From Brevibacillus fulvus (GTDB taxonomy: Bacteria; Bacillota; Bacilli; Brevibacillales; Brevibacillaceae), in assembly GCF_016908525.1 (NCBI RefSeq), contig NZ_JAFBEB010000013.1, positions 1 to 64,000 of the forward strand: a DNA stretch of 64,000 nucleotides. The letters run 5' to 3'. Of the stretch, positions 1 to 9,118 are shown in pieces (within the stretch, counting starts at the first letter, position 1; every line of letters begins with the position of its first letter). A program made the translations under genes and the position numbers. Below the pieces are notes generated by a model. That model was not told the origin of the DNA, made no database searches, and saw nothing but the letters and a program-made list of their open reading frames with translations.

Positions 1-206
1 ATAAAGTTAAGTGTTGATCTTTGGTTCAAAAAGAAATTGCTTGGCTTGTGATTTGATCACTTCAAACGTTTCGCTGTTCAGTTTTCAAAGAACATCTTAT
101 TCAACGCTTACTCTATAAACTCTATCATACAATCTATCTTGAATCAAGAGGATTTTTTTGGCTAACTTTCTCTTTTTTCAATAAGATTGTAAAACCAACG
201 TCCAAA
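1..206 (-). other. rRNA operon leader (rRNA gene lies left of window)
   Basis: Read on the minus strand, positions 96-66 carry TTCTTTGAAAACTGAACAGC followed by GAAACG. This conserved motif is found in leaders and spacers of Bacillales rRNA operons. The leader ends in ACTTAACTTTAT at the window edge, the sort of sequence that directly precedes the 16S rRNA 5' end. No mature rRNA sequence is inside the window, so the rRNA itself is inferred. A 23S leader after a spacer is the alternative, but the upstream promoter and terminator favour an operon start. Confidence 0.55.
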
Positions 207-235
207 ATAATAACAAATCCTACAACGCAAGGCAA
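207..235 (-). promoter_or_regulatory. Probable rRNA operon promoter
   Basis: Minus strand: -35 TTGCCT (235-230), 17-base spacer, -10 TATTAT (212-207). It points left into the rRNA-type leader and lies just after the terminator of the preceding gene. Confidence 0.45.
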
Positions 236-254
236 GCCCAATTTTTAGATTAGA

Positions 255-293
255 CAAAAACAAAAAGCCAAAGAGAGGTTCCCCCTCTTTGGC
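255..293 (-). terminator. Rho-independent terminator of the minus-strand M20 pair
   Basis: Minus strand: stem GCCAAAGAGG...CCTCTTTGGC (267-293) followed by TTTTTGTTTTTG. It lies 22 bases past the stop of the 316-1440 gene. Confidence 0.85.
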
Positions 294-315
294 CCGACAA
301 GTTGAGGTTATGGCC

Positions 316-1440
316 CTACAACGCGATTAGCAGCTTTGCGAACAGGGCAGCGCGAATCGGTAACTGATCAATTAAAATATGCTCATATTCCGCATGGGGC
401 CCATCCCCCATCACACCCAATCCATCCAATGTTGGAACGCCCACGGCTGCCGTAAAGTTACCGTCACTTCCACCGCCAACAAATGCTTCTTTCAAGTCCA
501 ATCCCAGTTCCGTTCCGCATTCTCTGGCCAAACGGAACAAGCGGTCGGTTTGTTCGCTTTTTTCCATCGGCGGGCGACTGACGCTTCCATTCACTTCTAT
601 AGTAACTCCTTGCTGATGAGGCTGCAGCTGTCTTAGCAAGCTATCAATTCGCTCGGCTTCCTCCATACTGCTTACCCGCAAATCGACAAAGGCTTCCGCC
701 GATTCGGCCACTACATTTCTCCGTGATCCCCCCTGGGCTATCCCTACATTTAAAGTAGTCCCTTTTTCATAATCAGTCAGACTATGCAGATAAATGATCT
801 GTCTTGCCATTTCTTCTACAGCACTGATTCCATCCTGATGATGGTTCCCGGCGTGTGCAGCCTTGCCTTTAATCGCGACGGTATACATGCCGACGCCTTT
901 TCGTGATGTTTTAAGCGCACCCGACTGGGCAACGGGCGGCTCGGCAACCAAAACGACCTCGCTCTTTCTCGCTTCTTCTTCTATTATTGCTCGCGAAGTG
1001 CCGCTCCCGATCTCCTCATCTGATGTGCAAAGAAAGACGATTTTCTTCCTGATCGGCAAATCAAGCTCTCGACAAGCTTTGATCGCCCAAAGAGACTGAA
1101 CAATTCCGCCTTTCATGTCAAAGATCCCCGGTCCGTAAGCTTTATTTCCTTCGATGCGGTAACTGAGTCTGCCGATATCCCATACGGTATCAAAGTGCCC
1201 CAAGATCAAAATTTGTCCTTCGCCTTCACCGATCGCAAATCGCATATGATCGCCTGTATTTGTTTGCGGATAAACAACAGGATCGACTCCAAAATATTTT
1301 TGGAAAAGCGAAGCAAGGACGGCGCCGCAGCGATCAACGGCCGCTTTAACGTTAGACGGCGATTCCGCTTTGACCACCGTCTCAATATCTTGCAGAATGT
1401 TTAGCTGATTTTTTTGCAAATAGGTGTACAATTCTGACAT
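316..1440 (-). CDS. M20 family metallopeptidase, carboxypeptidase G2-like
   Basis: A 374-residue cytoplasmic di-zinc hydrolase of the M20A (glutamate carboxypeptidase/CPG2) type, expected to cleave C-terminal amino acids from peptides or N-acyl amino acids. Metal and catalytic motifs are in order: GHFDTVW (H82, D84), GIFDMKGG (D108), SDEEIGSG (E142-E143), VAEP (about 165-168), dimerisation-domain AHAG (H196), and a C-terminal GPHAEYEH. There is no signal peptide. It follows the 1455-2762 hydrolase by 14 bases in the same direction, so the two are one transcription unit ending at the terminator near 260. An AGAGGA ribosome site precedes the ATG. The true substrate is unknown. Confidence 0.88.
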   Translation of the reverse strand: MSELYTYLQKNQLNILQDIETVVKAESPSNVKAAVDRCGAVLASLFQKYFGVDPVVYPQTNTGDHMRFAIGEGEGQILILGHFDTVWDIGRLSYRIEGNKAYGPGIFDMKGGIVQSLWAIKACRELDLPIRKKIVFLCTSDEEIGSGTSRAIIEEEARKSEVVLVAEPPVAQSGALKTSRKGVGMYTVAIKGKAAHAGNHHQDGISAVEEMARQIIYLHSLTDYEKGTTLNVGIAQGGSRRNVVAESAEAFVDLRVSSMEEAERIDSLLRQLQPHQQGVTIEVNGSVSRPPMEKSEQTDRLFRLARECGTELGLDLKEAFVGGGSDGNFTAAVGVPTLDGLGVMGDGPHAEYEHILIDQLPIRAALFAKLLIAL

Positions 1441-1454
1441 ATATGTTCATCCTC

Positions 1455-2762
1455 TCATTTTTGAAGTTGATACGCCTGCATTGCGCATAATGCCAACGTT
1501 TTGATTGCGATTTTCATCGCTTGTTCATCAATGTCAAACCGCTCATTGTGATGTCCCGCTGCCAAAGTTGTCCCAAAAATCAAGTAAGAAGCAAGTCCTC
1601 CGTTTTGTTGAACCCGCTCCATCATGTACGTCGCATCCTCTGATCCCCCCGCCGGATGATGATCCAACACTCGCTCAACACCGTGCACCTTTTTCGCTTG
1701 CGTGCGTATAAACGGAATCAGTTCCTCGCTTGAGTCACATCTCCGCGCTTCTCCCTGAATCGAAATCGATTCTTGCACACCGTACATGGCGGCCGCACCG
1801 CGGATGATTTGCAAAGCTTGATTGTAAACGTATTCATTAATTTCCGATGTTTCGCCGCGTGTTTCAATCTTAAGTGTCGCCCGACTGGGCACAATATTCC
1901 GCCCGCTGCCCGCCTGTAATACCCCGACGTTAATACGCGAAGCACCCTCACTGTGACGGGAGATGGCATGCAGATTAAGCGCTGCAGCGGCTGCGGCCAG
2001 AAGCGCGTTTTTGCCCTCCTCAGGCTTTCCCCCAGCATGAGAGGCGACCCCCTGATAAGTGACATCCAGTTTGGTGGTGGCCAAATAGCCTCTGGCTCCG
2101 CATACCACCTCTCCTAACTTCGGCCCCGTCCCGATGTGGGAAGCAAAAAACATTTCGACCTGATCCAGCACGCCCGCTTCTACCATCGATTTCGCTCCGC
2201 GGACTCCTTCTTCCGCAGGCTGAAAGATAACCAGAATCGTCCCTGTCAACTGTTCTTTCAATGCGATCAGCGTCTTGGCCAGTCCCAGTCCAATCGCGGT
2301 ATGAGCATCATGGCCGCAAGCGTGCATCATATTTGCATTGGTTGAACGAAACCCTTGGGCAACCGGGATATGCTCCGGATCACTTGACTCTTGAATGTCC
2401 AAAGCATCCATATCAAAACGGAAGCCGACAGTAGGACCAGGCTTTCCGGTCCGCAAGATTCCCACCACCCCGGTGAAGCCGCCTGCCAAGCGAGGAATCC
2501 AATCAGGATCAGCCCCTTGCTCCAACGCTCGTTTCAGTTGCTCCTGCAAAAACGCTTCCGACGGGACCCCCATCCGGGCCTCGTCCTTGATAACTTCTCG
2601 CCCCACCTTCACTTCATAACCCCATTCCGCCAACCTGGCCGCCACTTTCGAGGCAGTGCGGAATTCAACCCAGCCCGATTCCGCATAATAATGAAAATCT
2701 CGTCTCCATTCGACCAAAGTGGGATATAGCGTTTCGACTAACTGCTCCAACTGTTCGGACAT
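1455..2762 (-). CDS. M20D amidohydrolase, AbgA-like
   Basis: A 435-residue M20D metal-dependent hydrolase. Length and the insertion at about residues 55-95 resemble p-aminobenzoyl-glutamate hydrolase subunit A (AbgA), so it may cleave an amide bond of an aromatic acyl-amino acid. Visible motifs: RRDFH near the start, RFDMDALDI (about 115-123), MHACGHDAHT (146-155), FQPAEEG (about 180-186), ASHAGGKPEEG, and a C-terminal GHHNERFDID. AbgA normally works with AbgB, and no AbgB-specific partner is obvious here, so p-aminobenzoyl-glutamate is only one possible substrate. It is the first gene of a two-gene minus-strand operon and is divergent from the 2989 operon. Confidence 0.85.
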   Translation of the reverse strand: MSEQLEQLVETLYPTLVEWRRDFHYYAESGWVEFRTASKVAARLAEWGYEVKVGREVIKDEARMGVPSEAFLQEQLKRALEQGADPDWIPRLAGGFTGVVGILRTGKPGPTVGFRFDMDALDIQESSDPEHIPVAQGFRSTNANMMHACGHDAHTAIGLGLAKTLIALKEQLTGTILVIFQPAEEGVRGAKSMVEAGVLDQVEMFFASHIGTGPKLGEVVCGARGYLATTKLDVTYQGVASHAGGKPEEGKNALLAAAAAALNLHAISRHSEGASRINVGVLQAGSGRNIVPSRATLKIETRGETSEINEYVYNQALQIIRGAAAMYGVQESISIQGEARRCDSSEELIPFIRTQAKKVHGVERVLDHHPAGGSEDATYMMERVQQNGGLASYLIFGTTLAAGHHNERFDIDEQAMKIAIKTLALCAMQAYQLQK

Positions 2763-2801
2763 ACCTTCCCCTCATTCCGTTGTAATCTTGCATTTAATTT
2801 T

Positions 2802-2841
2802 GGGTCTTATTTCGGAAATTTTCCGTTAATTTAATAAACCC
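2802..2841. promoter_or_regulatory. Nested inverted repeats between the divergent M20 operons
   Basis: A perfect 13-base inverted repeat CGGAAATTTTCCG (2813-2825) sits inside a larger imperfect repeat, GGGTCTTATT (2802-2811) against AATAAACCC (2833-2841). A related element GGAATATTTCC lies at 2960-2970 just before the plus-strand ribosome site. This has the look of an operator set for a shared regulator. It is somewhat like, but not a good match to, the CodY box. Confidence 0.4.
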
Positions 2842-2911
2842 GTTCGCTAAAAGACTTTGAATTCCTCCCTCATTTTGGGTATATGCCAAAAAATATTTAT
2901 AATACTTTGAA

Positions 2912-2941
2912 TTGACAAAATTAAATGGTTTATCTTATTAT
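2912..2941 (+). promoter_or_regulatory. SigA-type promoter of the M20-Dpp operon
   Basis: -35 TTGACA (2912-2917), 18-base spacer, -10 TATTAT (2936-2941), about 48 bases before the TTG start at 2989. Confidence 0.65.
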
Positions 2942-2988
2942 TTTGAATAATTAAATTTTGGAATATTTCCGTTAAAGGGGGCCATTCC

Positions 2989-4347
2989 TTGCAAGACGTA
3001 TTCGATTTTATCGACCGCAACAAAGAGGAATATATTTCATGGCTTCAGGAGATCTGCCGCCAACCGAGCGTTGCCGCGCAAAACCGCGGAATGAAAGAAA
3101 CCGCCGCAATGGTAGAAAAAAAGCTGAAGGAACTGGGCGCCGAGACGATGCAAGTGGAAACATCGGGATATCCGGTCGTCTATGGAGTCCTCGGCCAAGA
3201 AAAAAGCAAAACCCTCTCCTTCTACAATCACTATGATGTCCAACCGGAAGACCCGCTTGAATTGTGGGAGTCCCCGCCATTCGCCGCTGAAATACGCGAT
3301 GGCCGCATTTATGCCAGAGGCGTTGCCGATAACAAGGGCAATCTGCTGGCACGTTTGGCTGCGGTGCACGCTTTTCAAAAAGTACGCGGTTCGCTTCCCC
3401 TGCAAGTAAAATTTGTTGTCGAGGGGGAAGAAGAAATCGGAAGCGTTCATCTCGAAGAATTTGTTGAACACCACCGCGATTTGCTTCAGGCAGACGGATG
3501 CCTGTGGGAGTTCGGCTACAAAAATGCCGATGGGCGCCCGCAAGTCAGCCTCGGCGTGAAAGGAATGTGCTATGTCGAACTGAGATGCAAAGGAGCGAAC
3601 ACAGATCTGCATTCCGCCAATGCAGCGATCATTGAAAATCCGGCTTGGCGCTTGATCTGGGCTCTTTCCACCTTGAAAACCCCGGATGAAAAGGTGCAAA
3701 TTGAAGGGTTTTACGACAAAGTGGCGGCACTTACCGAAGCCGATCGAGACGTCTTGGAGAAGATGATTTACAGCGAGGAAAGCACTTTGGAAAAGTTGGG
3801 ACTGGATTCATTCTTACTGAACTTGTCCGGCCTTCCTTTAAAAGAAAAGCTGATCTTCCAACCAACCTGCACCATTTGCGGGATTGAATCGGGCTATACC
3901 GGTGAAGGTTCAAAAACTGTCTTGCCCTCGGAAGCGAGAGTCAAAATCGACTTCCGGCTTGTTCCCGATCAAGATCCGCACGAGATACGCAATTTGCTGC
4001 GAAAGCATCTCGACAAACACGGTTTTTCCGATATTGAGATTCACTCCTTTACGCTGGAACATCCCGCGCGTACAGAGATTTGGAATCCTTTGGCAGCCAG
4101 TGTTCTCGGCACAGCCGAGCAGATTTACGGAATGGAGCCAACAGTGATGCCCATGTCGCCCGGAACAGGACCGATGTATGTATTGTGCCAAAGCCTGGGG
4201 ATACCTGCCGTATCAGTCGGAGTGGGCAACTTCGCCTCCAACAACCATGCGCCAAATGAAAATATTCTGGTTGATGATTATATTCAAGGAATCAAACATA
4301 TTGCCGCCATTATTGAAGACTTCGCCAAACGAGGTGATGCGCAGTGA
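2989..4347 (+). CDS. M20 family dipeptidase
   Basis: A 452-residue cytoplasmic zinc dipeptidase of the PepV/carnosine-dipeptidase-like M20 branch, expected to split dipeptides to free amino acids. Motifs in order: NHYDVQPEDP (H81, D83), ARGVADNKG (D114), VEGEEEIGS (about 145-153), a lid-domain LHSANA near 208, and SPGTGP plus NHAPNEN near the C terminus. Translation starts at a TTG behind AAAGGGGGC (2974-2982). It is the first gene of the long plus-strand operon and its stop overlaps the next start by four bases (GTGA). Its place ahead of a peptide importer suggests it digests what that importer brings in. Confidence 0.9.
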   Translation: MQDVFDFIDRNKEEYISWLQEICRQPSVAAQNRGMKETAAMVEKKLKELGAETMQVETSGYPVVYGVLGQEKSKTLSFYNHYDVQPEDPLELWESPPFAAEIRDGRIYARGVADNKGNLLARLAAVHAFQKVRGSLPLQVKFVVEGEEEIGSVHLEEFVEHHRDLLQADGCLWEFGYKNADGRPQVSLGVKGMCYVELRCKGANTDLHSANAAIIENPAWRLIWALSTLKTPDEKVQIEGFYDKVAALTEADRDVLEKMIYSEESTLEKLGLDSFLLNLSGLPLKEKLIFQPTCTICGIESGYTGEGSKTVLPSEARVKIDFRLVPDQDPHEIRNLLRKHLDKHGFSDIEIHSFTLEHPARTEIWNPLAASVLGTAEQIYGMEPTVMPMSPGTGPMYVLCQSLGIPAVSVGVGNFASNNHAPNENILVDDYIQGIKHIAAIIEDFAKRGDAQ

Positions 4348-5549
4348 CGGTCCAGCCCGAACTTTATGAAAGCTCAGAACTGCTCAAAAAAGCGAGCGAG
4401 CTGAAAGACAAGCTCATTGCCTGGAGACGCGACTTTCACCAGCATCCTGAGCTTGCTTACGAGGAGGTTCGCACTTCCGGGCAAGTGGCCCAGCATTTGG
4501 AGAGTTTGGGTCTTGAGGTAACCCGGGGAGTTGGCCGCACCGGAGTGGTCGGTCTCCTTCGCGGAAAAGAACCAGGCCCGACAATCGGGCTGCGAGCCGA
4601 TATGGATGCCTTGCCGATCCTGGATCAAAAACAGGTGGAATACAAATCAACAGTCACTGGCAAAATGCACGCTTGCGGACATGATGCCCACACCAGCATG
4701 CTCATGGGGGCAGCGCAACTGCTCTGCCAACTGGGCAAACCGGAGCGCGGCAACATCAAGTTTATCTTTCAGCCCGCCGAGGAAGGCGGGGCCGGCGCAA
4801 AAGCGATGATGGACGATGGCGTGTTAAGCGATCCGCCAGTGGATGCCATTGCCGGATTGCACGTCTTTCCGTTTGTGCCGGTTGGTGAAATAACCGCCGT
4901 CAGAGGAATTGGCTGCGCCGCCGCGGATACGATCACGATCAAGGTAATCGGTCGCGGAGGCCATGCTGCCCATCCGCATACCTCCGTCGATTCCGTGGTG
5001 ATCAGCGCCCAAGTGATCTCCGCTCTCCAGCATATTGCCAGCCGCCATGTTGACCCGCTTGATTCCATCGTCGTCACGATCGGCAAGATCGAAGGCGGAT
5101 CGGCCAGCAACGTCATCGCACCAGAAGTAACCATGCAAGGAACCGTGCGCACTCTGAATCCGGAACTCCGCGCGGAAATGCCGGAAAGATTGGAAAAGAT
5201 CATCAAAGGCGTCACAGATGCCTTTGGCGCCACCTACGAGTTTACCTATCACATGGGCTATCCTTCCGTAATCAATGACGATGCGATGGTCGATCTTGTT
5301 CTGGAAACGGCAGACCTGGTATTGGGCCAAGGAAAGTCACGCCTCGTTAAACCTTCGATGGGCGGAGAGGACTTCTCCTATTACACCCACGAAATTCCCG
5401 GCGTGTTTTTCCGGCTGGGAGTAGGCAATCGGGAAAAAAATGCGATTTATCCTCTGCACCACCCGCAGTTTGACCTCGATGAGGATGCTTTGCCGCTCGG
5501 TTCCGCCATGCTGTCGGCCGTTGCTTTGCAGTACTTGCAAAAAAGTTAA
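4344..5549 (+). CDS. M20D amidohydrolase (N-acyl-amino acid hydrolase type)
   Basis: A 401-residue M20D hydrolase related to hippurate hydrolase and N-acetyl-amino-acid deacetylases. It probably removes an acyl group from N-acyl amino acids. Motifs: RRDFHQHPEL (28-37), GLRADMDALP (82-91), MHACGHDAHTS (108-118), FQPAEEGGAG (about 143-152), RGGHAAHPH, and GGEDFSYY near the C terminus. The GTG start is translationally coupled to the dipeptidase stop through a GTGA overlap. An MMetal-binding Cys111 is typical of the family. Substrate specificity cannot be read from the sequence. Confidence 0.88.
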   Translation: MTVQPELYESSELLKKASELKDKLIAWRRDFHQHPELAYEEVRTSGQVAQHLESLGLEVTRGVGRTGVVGLLRGKEPGPTIGLRADMDALPILDQKQVEYKSTVTGKMHACGHDAHTSMLMGAAQLLCQLGKPERGNIKFIFQPAEEGGAGAKAMMDDGVLSDPPVDAIAGLHVFPFVPVGEITAVRGIGCAAADTITIKVIGRGGHAAHPHTSVDSVVISAQVISALQHIASRHVDPLDSIVVTIGKIEGGSASNVIAPEVTMQGTVRTLNPELRAEMPERLEKIIKGVTDAFGATYEFTYHMGYPSVINDDAMVDLVLETADLVLGQGKSRLVKPSMGGEDFSYYTHEIPGVFFRLGVGNREKNAIYPLHHPQFDLDEDALPLGSAMLSAVALQYLQKS

Positions 5550-5575
5550 AGAGAAACATGAAGGGGGTTTGAATC

Positions 5576-7150
5576 ATGAAACGTTTTGCCATGGCCAGTC
5601 TTGCTTTAATGCTGTTGCTGGGGGTCGCAGGATGCGGCAGTCAACAATCGGCAAACACTCCGCAAACGGAGAATTCCACCAGCAAGTCCACACAAACAGA
5701 CAGCGGCAAAAAGGTGTTGACCATCGCAAGCGGCAACGATATTGTCAGCTTCGATATTCACAATCACAACAACACCTCAACCGAAGCCGTCCATGTGAAC
5801 ATGTTTGATTATCTGGTCAAAAAAGACAAAAACCAGCAGCTCCAGCCTGATTTGGCTACCTCGTGGAAACAGTTGGATGACACCACTTGGGAGTTCAAGC
5901 TGCGGGAAGGGGTCAAATTCCACAATGGCGATCCGTTTACAGCAGCCGACGTCAAATATACGCTCGAACGGGTTGCCAAAGATCAAACGTTGCTGGAATA
6001 CGGAAATTACAAACAGATCAAGGAAGTGCAAGTGATTGATGATCACACTGTTCACATCATTACCGACGGTCCGCAGCCGGTGCTGCTCAATCGTCTTTCC
6101 CGGCTGGGCTCGGGAATGTTGCCTTCCAAATACATTCAAGAAAAAGGCTTTGACGAATATCTGAAAAATCCGGTTGGAACCGGCCCTTACAAATTAAAAG
6201 AATGGAAACGCGACGATCGCCTGATCCTGGTCAAAAACGACGACTACTTCGGCGACAAGCCTAAATGGGATGAAGTGGTTTTCCGCTCCATTCCGGAAGA
6301 TGCCACCCGTGTTTCCGAATTGTTGACCGGTGGCGTTGATTTGGCTGTCAACATTCCGCCTACCGATCTGGACCGGATCAAAAATAACGAGGGAACCGCA
6401 GTCGCACAGGGACCGACCCAACGCGTCATGCAGTTGACGGTACGGATGACTCCCGGCACGAAAACCGCCGATCCGAAAGTACGCGAAGCGATTGACTTGG
6501 CCATCGACAAACAGGCGATTGTGGACAATATTCTCGCTGGCGGCGGCACCGTCACCCGGACGCGTGTTACCCCAGGCAACTTCGGGGCAGATCCATCGCT
6601 GTACGGCACTTCCCTGTACGACCCGGAAAAGGCCAAGCAGCTGCTGGCGGAAGCGGGTTACGCAAACGGACTGGAAATCACCCTCAGTTCCCCAAGCGGC
6701 CGTTATCTGAAAGACAAGGAAACTGCCGAATTGATTCAAGCCATGCTGGGTGAAGTGGGCATCAAAGTGAATCTCGATCTGCAAGAGTGGAGCAAATTTA
6801 ATGAGCAATATCGCGGCAAAAAGATGAACGAACTGTTTATGATCGCCTACGGGAACTCCATGTTCGATGCTTCTCTAGCCTTTGACCGTGCAAGTTCTGC
6901 CATTGCCAAGGGGGAAACTGATTACAACAATCCGGAACTCGACAAACTGTTGGAAGAAGCTGAAACAAACCTGAATGAACAAGAGCGCGAGAAACAATAT
7001 CAACAGGCTCAGCAAATGGTCGCCAACGATCGCCCGTTCATTTACTTGTTCCAGATGGGTGCCAACTATGGATACAACAGCAACCGGATACAGTTTGAAC
7101 CTCGACTGGATGAAATGCTGCCGGTCGACGAAATCACCCTCAAGCAATAA
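5576..7150 (+). CDS. Peptide ABC transporter substrate-binding lipoprotein (SBP_bac_5, DppA/OppA type)
   Basis: A 524-residue lipoprotein that captures peptides outside the membrane. The signal peptide (residues 1-19) ends in a lipobox, GVAGC, with Cys20 as the lipidated residue. An S/T/Q-rich linker follows, then the class-C binding fold, with FDYLVKKDKN, WEFKLREGVKFHNGDPFTA (about 104-122), GTGPYKL and the C-terminal RPFIYLF segment. It lies 26 bases after the amidohydrolase, with an AAGGGGG ribosome site. A hairpin just after the stop probably lets this gene be expressed above the membrane components. DppA-like rather than metal-binding NikA-like is inferred from the hydrolase neighbours. 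Confidence 0.9.
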   Translation: MKRFAMASLALMLLLGVAGCGSQQSANTPQTENSTSKSTQTDSGKKVLTIASGNDIVSFDIHNHNNTSTEAVHVNMFDYLVKKDKNQQLQPDLATSWKQLDDTTWEFKLREGVKFHNGDPFTAADVKYTLERVAKDQTLLEYGNYKQIKEVQVIDDHTVHIITDGPQPVLLNRLSRLGSGMLPSKYIQEKGFDEYLKNPVGTGPYKLKEWKRDDRLILVKNDDYFGDKPKWDEVVFRSIPEDATRVSELLTGGVDLAVNIPPTDLDRIKNNEGTAVAQGPTQRVMQLTVRMTPGTKTADPKVREAIDLAIDKQAIVDNILAGGGTVTRTRVTPGNFGADPSLYGTSLYDPEKAKQLLAEAGYANGLEITLSSPSGRYLKDKETAELIQAMLGEVGIKVNLDLQEWSKFNEQYRGKKMNELFMIAYGNSMFDASLAFDRASSAIAKGETDYNNPELDKLLEEAETNLNEQEREKQYQQAQQMVANDRPFIYLFQMGANYGYNSNRIQFEPRLDEMLPVDEITLKQ

Positions 7151-7165
7151 CGATTCGGAAACGGG

Positions 7166-7195
7166 ACGGGTCTCTTCGTGAGGCCCGTTCGTTTT
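7166..7195 (+). terminator. Intercistronic attenuating hairpin
   Basis: Stem ACGGGTCTC / GAGGCCCGT (7166-7188, one G-U pair) followed by TCGTTTT. It lies between the binding protein and the first permease gene. Partial termination or 3' protection here would raise binding-protein levels relative to the pore and ATPases. Confidence 0.65.
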
Positions 7196-7222
7196 AAAAC
7201 CATCATTCCGGGAGGCAAAAGA

Positions 7223-8140
7223 ATGAAAAAATTTCTCATACGGTCATTGCTGCAAATCATTCCCGTCCTCTTTCTTATTTCGCTGATCGTCTTTGTGCTG
7301 GTACACGTCACAGGCGACCCTGTCACGCTGATGCTTTCCGATACCGCGACAGATGAGGATCGCGCCATCTTGATCAAGGCTTTGGGATTGGACCAACCGT
7401 TGTATGTGCAATATTTCAAATTTTTGGGCCATCTCGTGCAAGGAGACTTCGGGAATTCCTTCCGGTACCAGGAACCGGCCTTGCCGATCGTGCTGGAACG
7501 TTTGCCGGCAAGCTTTGAACTGGCGATTTCCTCGATGGTTGTTGCCACTTTGATCGCGATCCCGTTAGGTATTCTGTCAGCAACGAAACGAAATTCGTTT
7601 CTCGATGTATTTGTCACCGGCGGAGCCGTTCTAGGCAAAGCGATGCCCAGCTTTTGGCTGGGGATCATGCTCATCCTGCTGTTCGCCGTTCATTGGGGGG
7701 TCTTTCCGGTGTCAGGTCAAGGAACGTTCGCCCACCTCGTATTGCCGGCGATTACGTTGGGAACCGGTGTCGCGGCAGAAATGACCCGCCTGATCCGCTC
7801 CAGCATGCTGGAAATTTTGCAGCAGGATTATATCCGTACGGCGCGAAGCAAAGGCTTGCTGGAAAGGATCGTCATCTACAAACACGCCTTCCAAAACTCG
7901 CTCGTCCCTGTAATTACGATCATGGCCTTGCAAACTTCCCATCTGATCGGGGGAACCTTGATCACCGAAACCGTCTTTTCCTGGCCTGGCATGGGGAATT
8001 TGCTGATTCAGGCTGTCAATCAGCGGGATATGGCAATCGTACAGGCAGCGGTTTTTGTCGTTTCGATTCTGGTTATTTTGAGCAACTTGCTGGCCGATTT
8101 AGCCTATCGCGTTCTCGACCCGAGAATCAAATACAACTGA
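7223..8140 (+). CDS. Peptide ABC transporter permease (DppB/OppB type)
   Basis: A 305-residue inner-membrane permease with six predicted membrane segments, starting IRSLLQIIPVLFLISLIVF. The BPD_transp_1 coupling (EAA) loop is seen as YIRTARSKGLLERIVIYKHA (about residues 211-230). The DPVTLMLSD segment after the first helix is typical of DppB/OppB. The ATG at 7223 is chosen because GGGAGG lies eight bases upstream. An in-frame ATG 45 bases earlier falls inside the terminator-like hairpin. It forms the channel with the next gene product. Confidence 0.92.
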   Translation: MKKFLIRSLLQIIPVLFLISLIVFVLVHVTGDPVTLMLSDTATDEDRAILIKALGLDQPLYVQYFKFLGHLVQGDFGNSFRYQEPALPIVLERLPASFELAISSMVVATLIAIPLGILSATKRNSFLDVFVTGGAVLGKAMPSFWLGIMLILLFAVHWGVFPVSGQGTFAHLVLPAITLGTGVAAEMTRLIRSSMLEILQQDYIRTARSKGLLERIVIYKHAFQNSLVPVITIMALQTSHLIGGTLITETVFSWPGMGNLLIQAVNQRDMAIVQAAVFVVSILVILSNLLADLAYRVLDPRIKYN

Positions 8141-8158
8141 TGATGGAGGTGGATGCTC

Positions 8159-9088
8159 ATGTCGGCACCAATGGAAACCCAGGTTAGCCCGAGCGTTCTG
8201 GCAACCAAAAGCAACCGTCCCAGCAATCTGGTGCGTTTTTCTCGCCAGTTGTTCAAAAGCAAAACAGGAACGATCGGATTGTTTATTGTGCTTTGCATGG
8301 TTTTGATGGCCGTCTTCGCTCCTGTTCTTGCCCCGCATGATCCGGCCAAAACCAATGTGGCAAAACGTTTGCTGCCTCCCGTCTGGATGGAAAAAGGAAC
8401 ATCCGATTATCCGCTGGGAACCGACAATTTGGGGCGCGATGTGTTGAGCCGCATCATTTACGGCTCGCAAGTCTCCCTGCTGGTCGGGATTTGCGCGGTT
8501 GTCGTCGCCGGGTTTATCGGCATTATTCTCGGGCTCGTCTCCGGGTACTATACCGGCTGGCTCGACAGTGTCATTATGCGTACAACCGACGCCTTTCTGG
8601 CGATTCCCAATATTTTATTCATGCTGGTCATTCTCGCGGTGATGGGACCGAGCCTGCTCACATTGATCTTCGTCCTCGGTGTAACCAACTGGACCACTTA
8701 TGCGCGCATCGTCCGCAGTGAAGTGCTCAGCATCAAGGAACGTGATTTTGTGCGGGCAGCCCGGGCAGTCGGCGCGAAAAACTTTCGAATCATCTTCACT
8801 CATATCCTGCCCAACGTTATTTCGTCTTTTATCGTTATTTCCACGCTCAGTGTCGCTACGACGATTATTCTCGAAGCCTCACTCAGCTTTCTCGGCTTGG
8901 GTATTCAGCCGCCGACCGTCTCCTGGGGAGGCATGTTGAGCGATGGACGCCAATATTTGGCGACTAGCTGGTGGGTGGCTACCTTCCCGGGAATCGCGAT
9001 CACAATCACCGTTTTGGGTATCATTTTCCTCGGCGATTTTCTCCGTGACATTCTCGATCCACGGATGAAAGCTAAAGGCGGCAAGTAG
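8159..9088 (+). CDS. Peptide ABC transporter permease (DppC/OppC type)
   Basis: A 309-residue membrane protein with the OppC_N first helix region (about 28-60), the YPLGTDNLGRDVLSRIIYG signature (about 82-100), and the EAA loop FVRAARAVGAKNFRIIFTHI. It pairs with the 7223 product to form the translocation pore. The ATG at 8159 is preferred to the one at 8153 because the GGAGGT site (8145-8150) is three bases from the earlier ATG and nine from this one. Confidence 0.92.
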   Translation: MSAPMETQVSPSVLATKSNRPSNLVRFSRQLFKSKTGTIGLFIVLCMVLMAVFAPVLAPHDPAKTNVAKRLLPPVWMEKGTSDYPLGTDNLGRDVLSRIIYGSQVSLLVGICAVVVAGFIGIILGLVSGYYTGWLDSVIMRTTDAFLAIPNILFMLVILAVMGPSLLTLIFVLGVTNWTTYARIVRSEVLSIKERDFVRAARAVGAKNFRIIFTHILPNVISSFIVISTLSVATTIILEASLSFLGLGIQPPTVSWGGMLSDGRQYLATSWWVATFPGIAITITVLGIIFLGDFLRDILDPRMKAKGGK

Positions 9089-9118
9089 GAACCAAGTTGT
9101 CACATAAAGGAGAGATGC

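Noticed and set aside
2813-2825. CodY box between the M20 operons
   Set aside because: CGGAAATTTTCCG is palindromic but does not match AATTTTCWGAAAATT well enough to name CodY.
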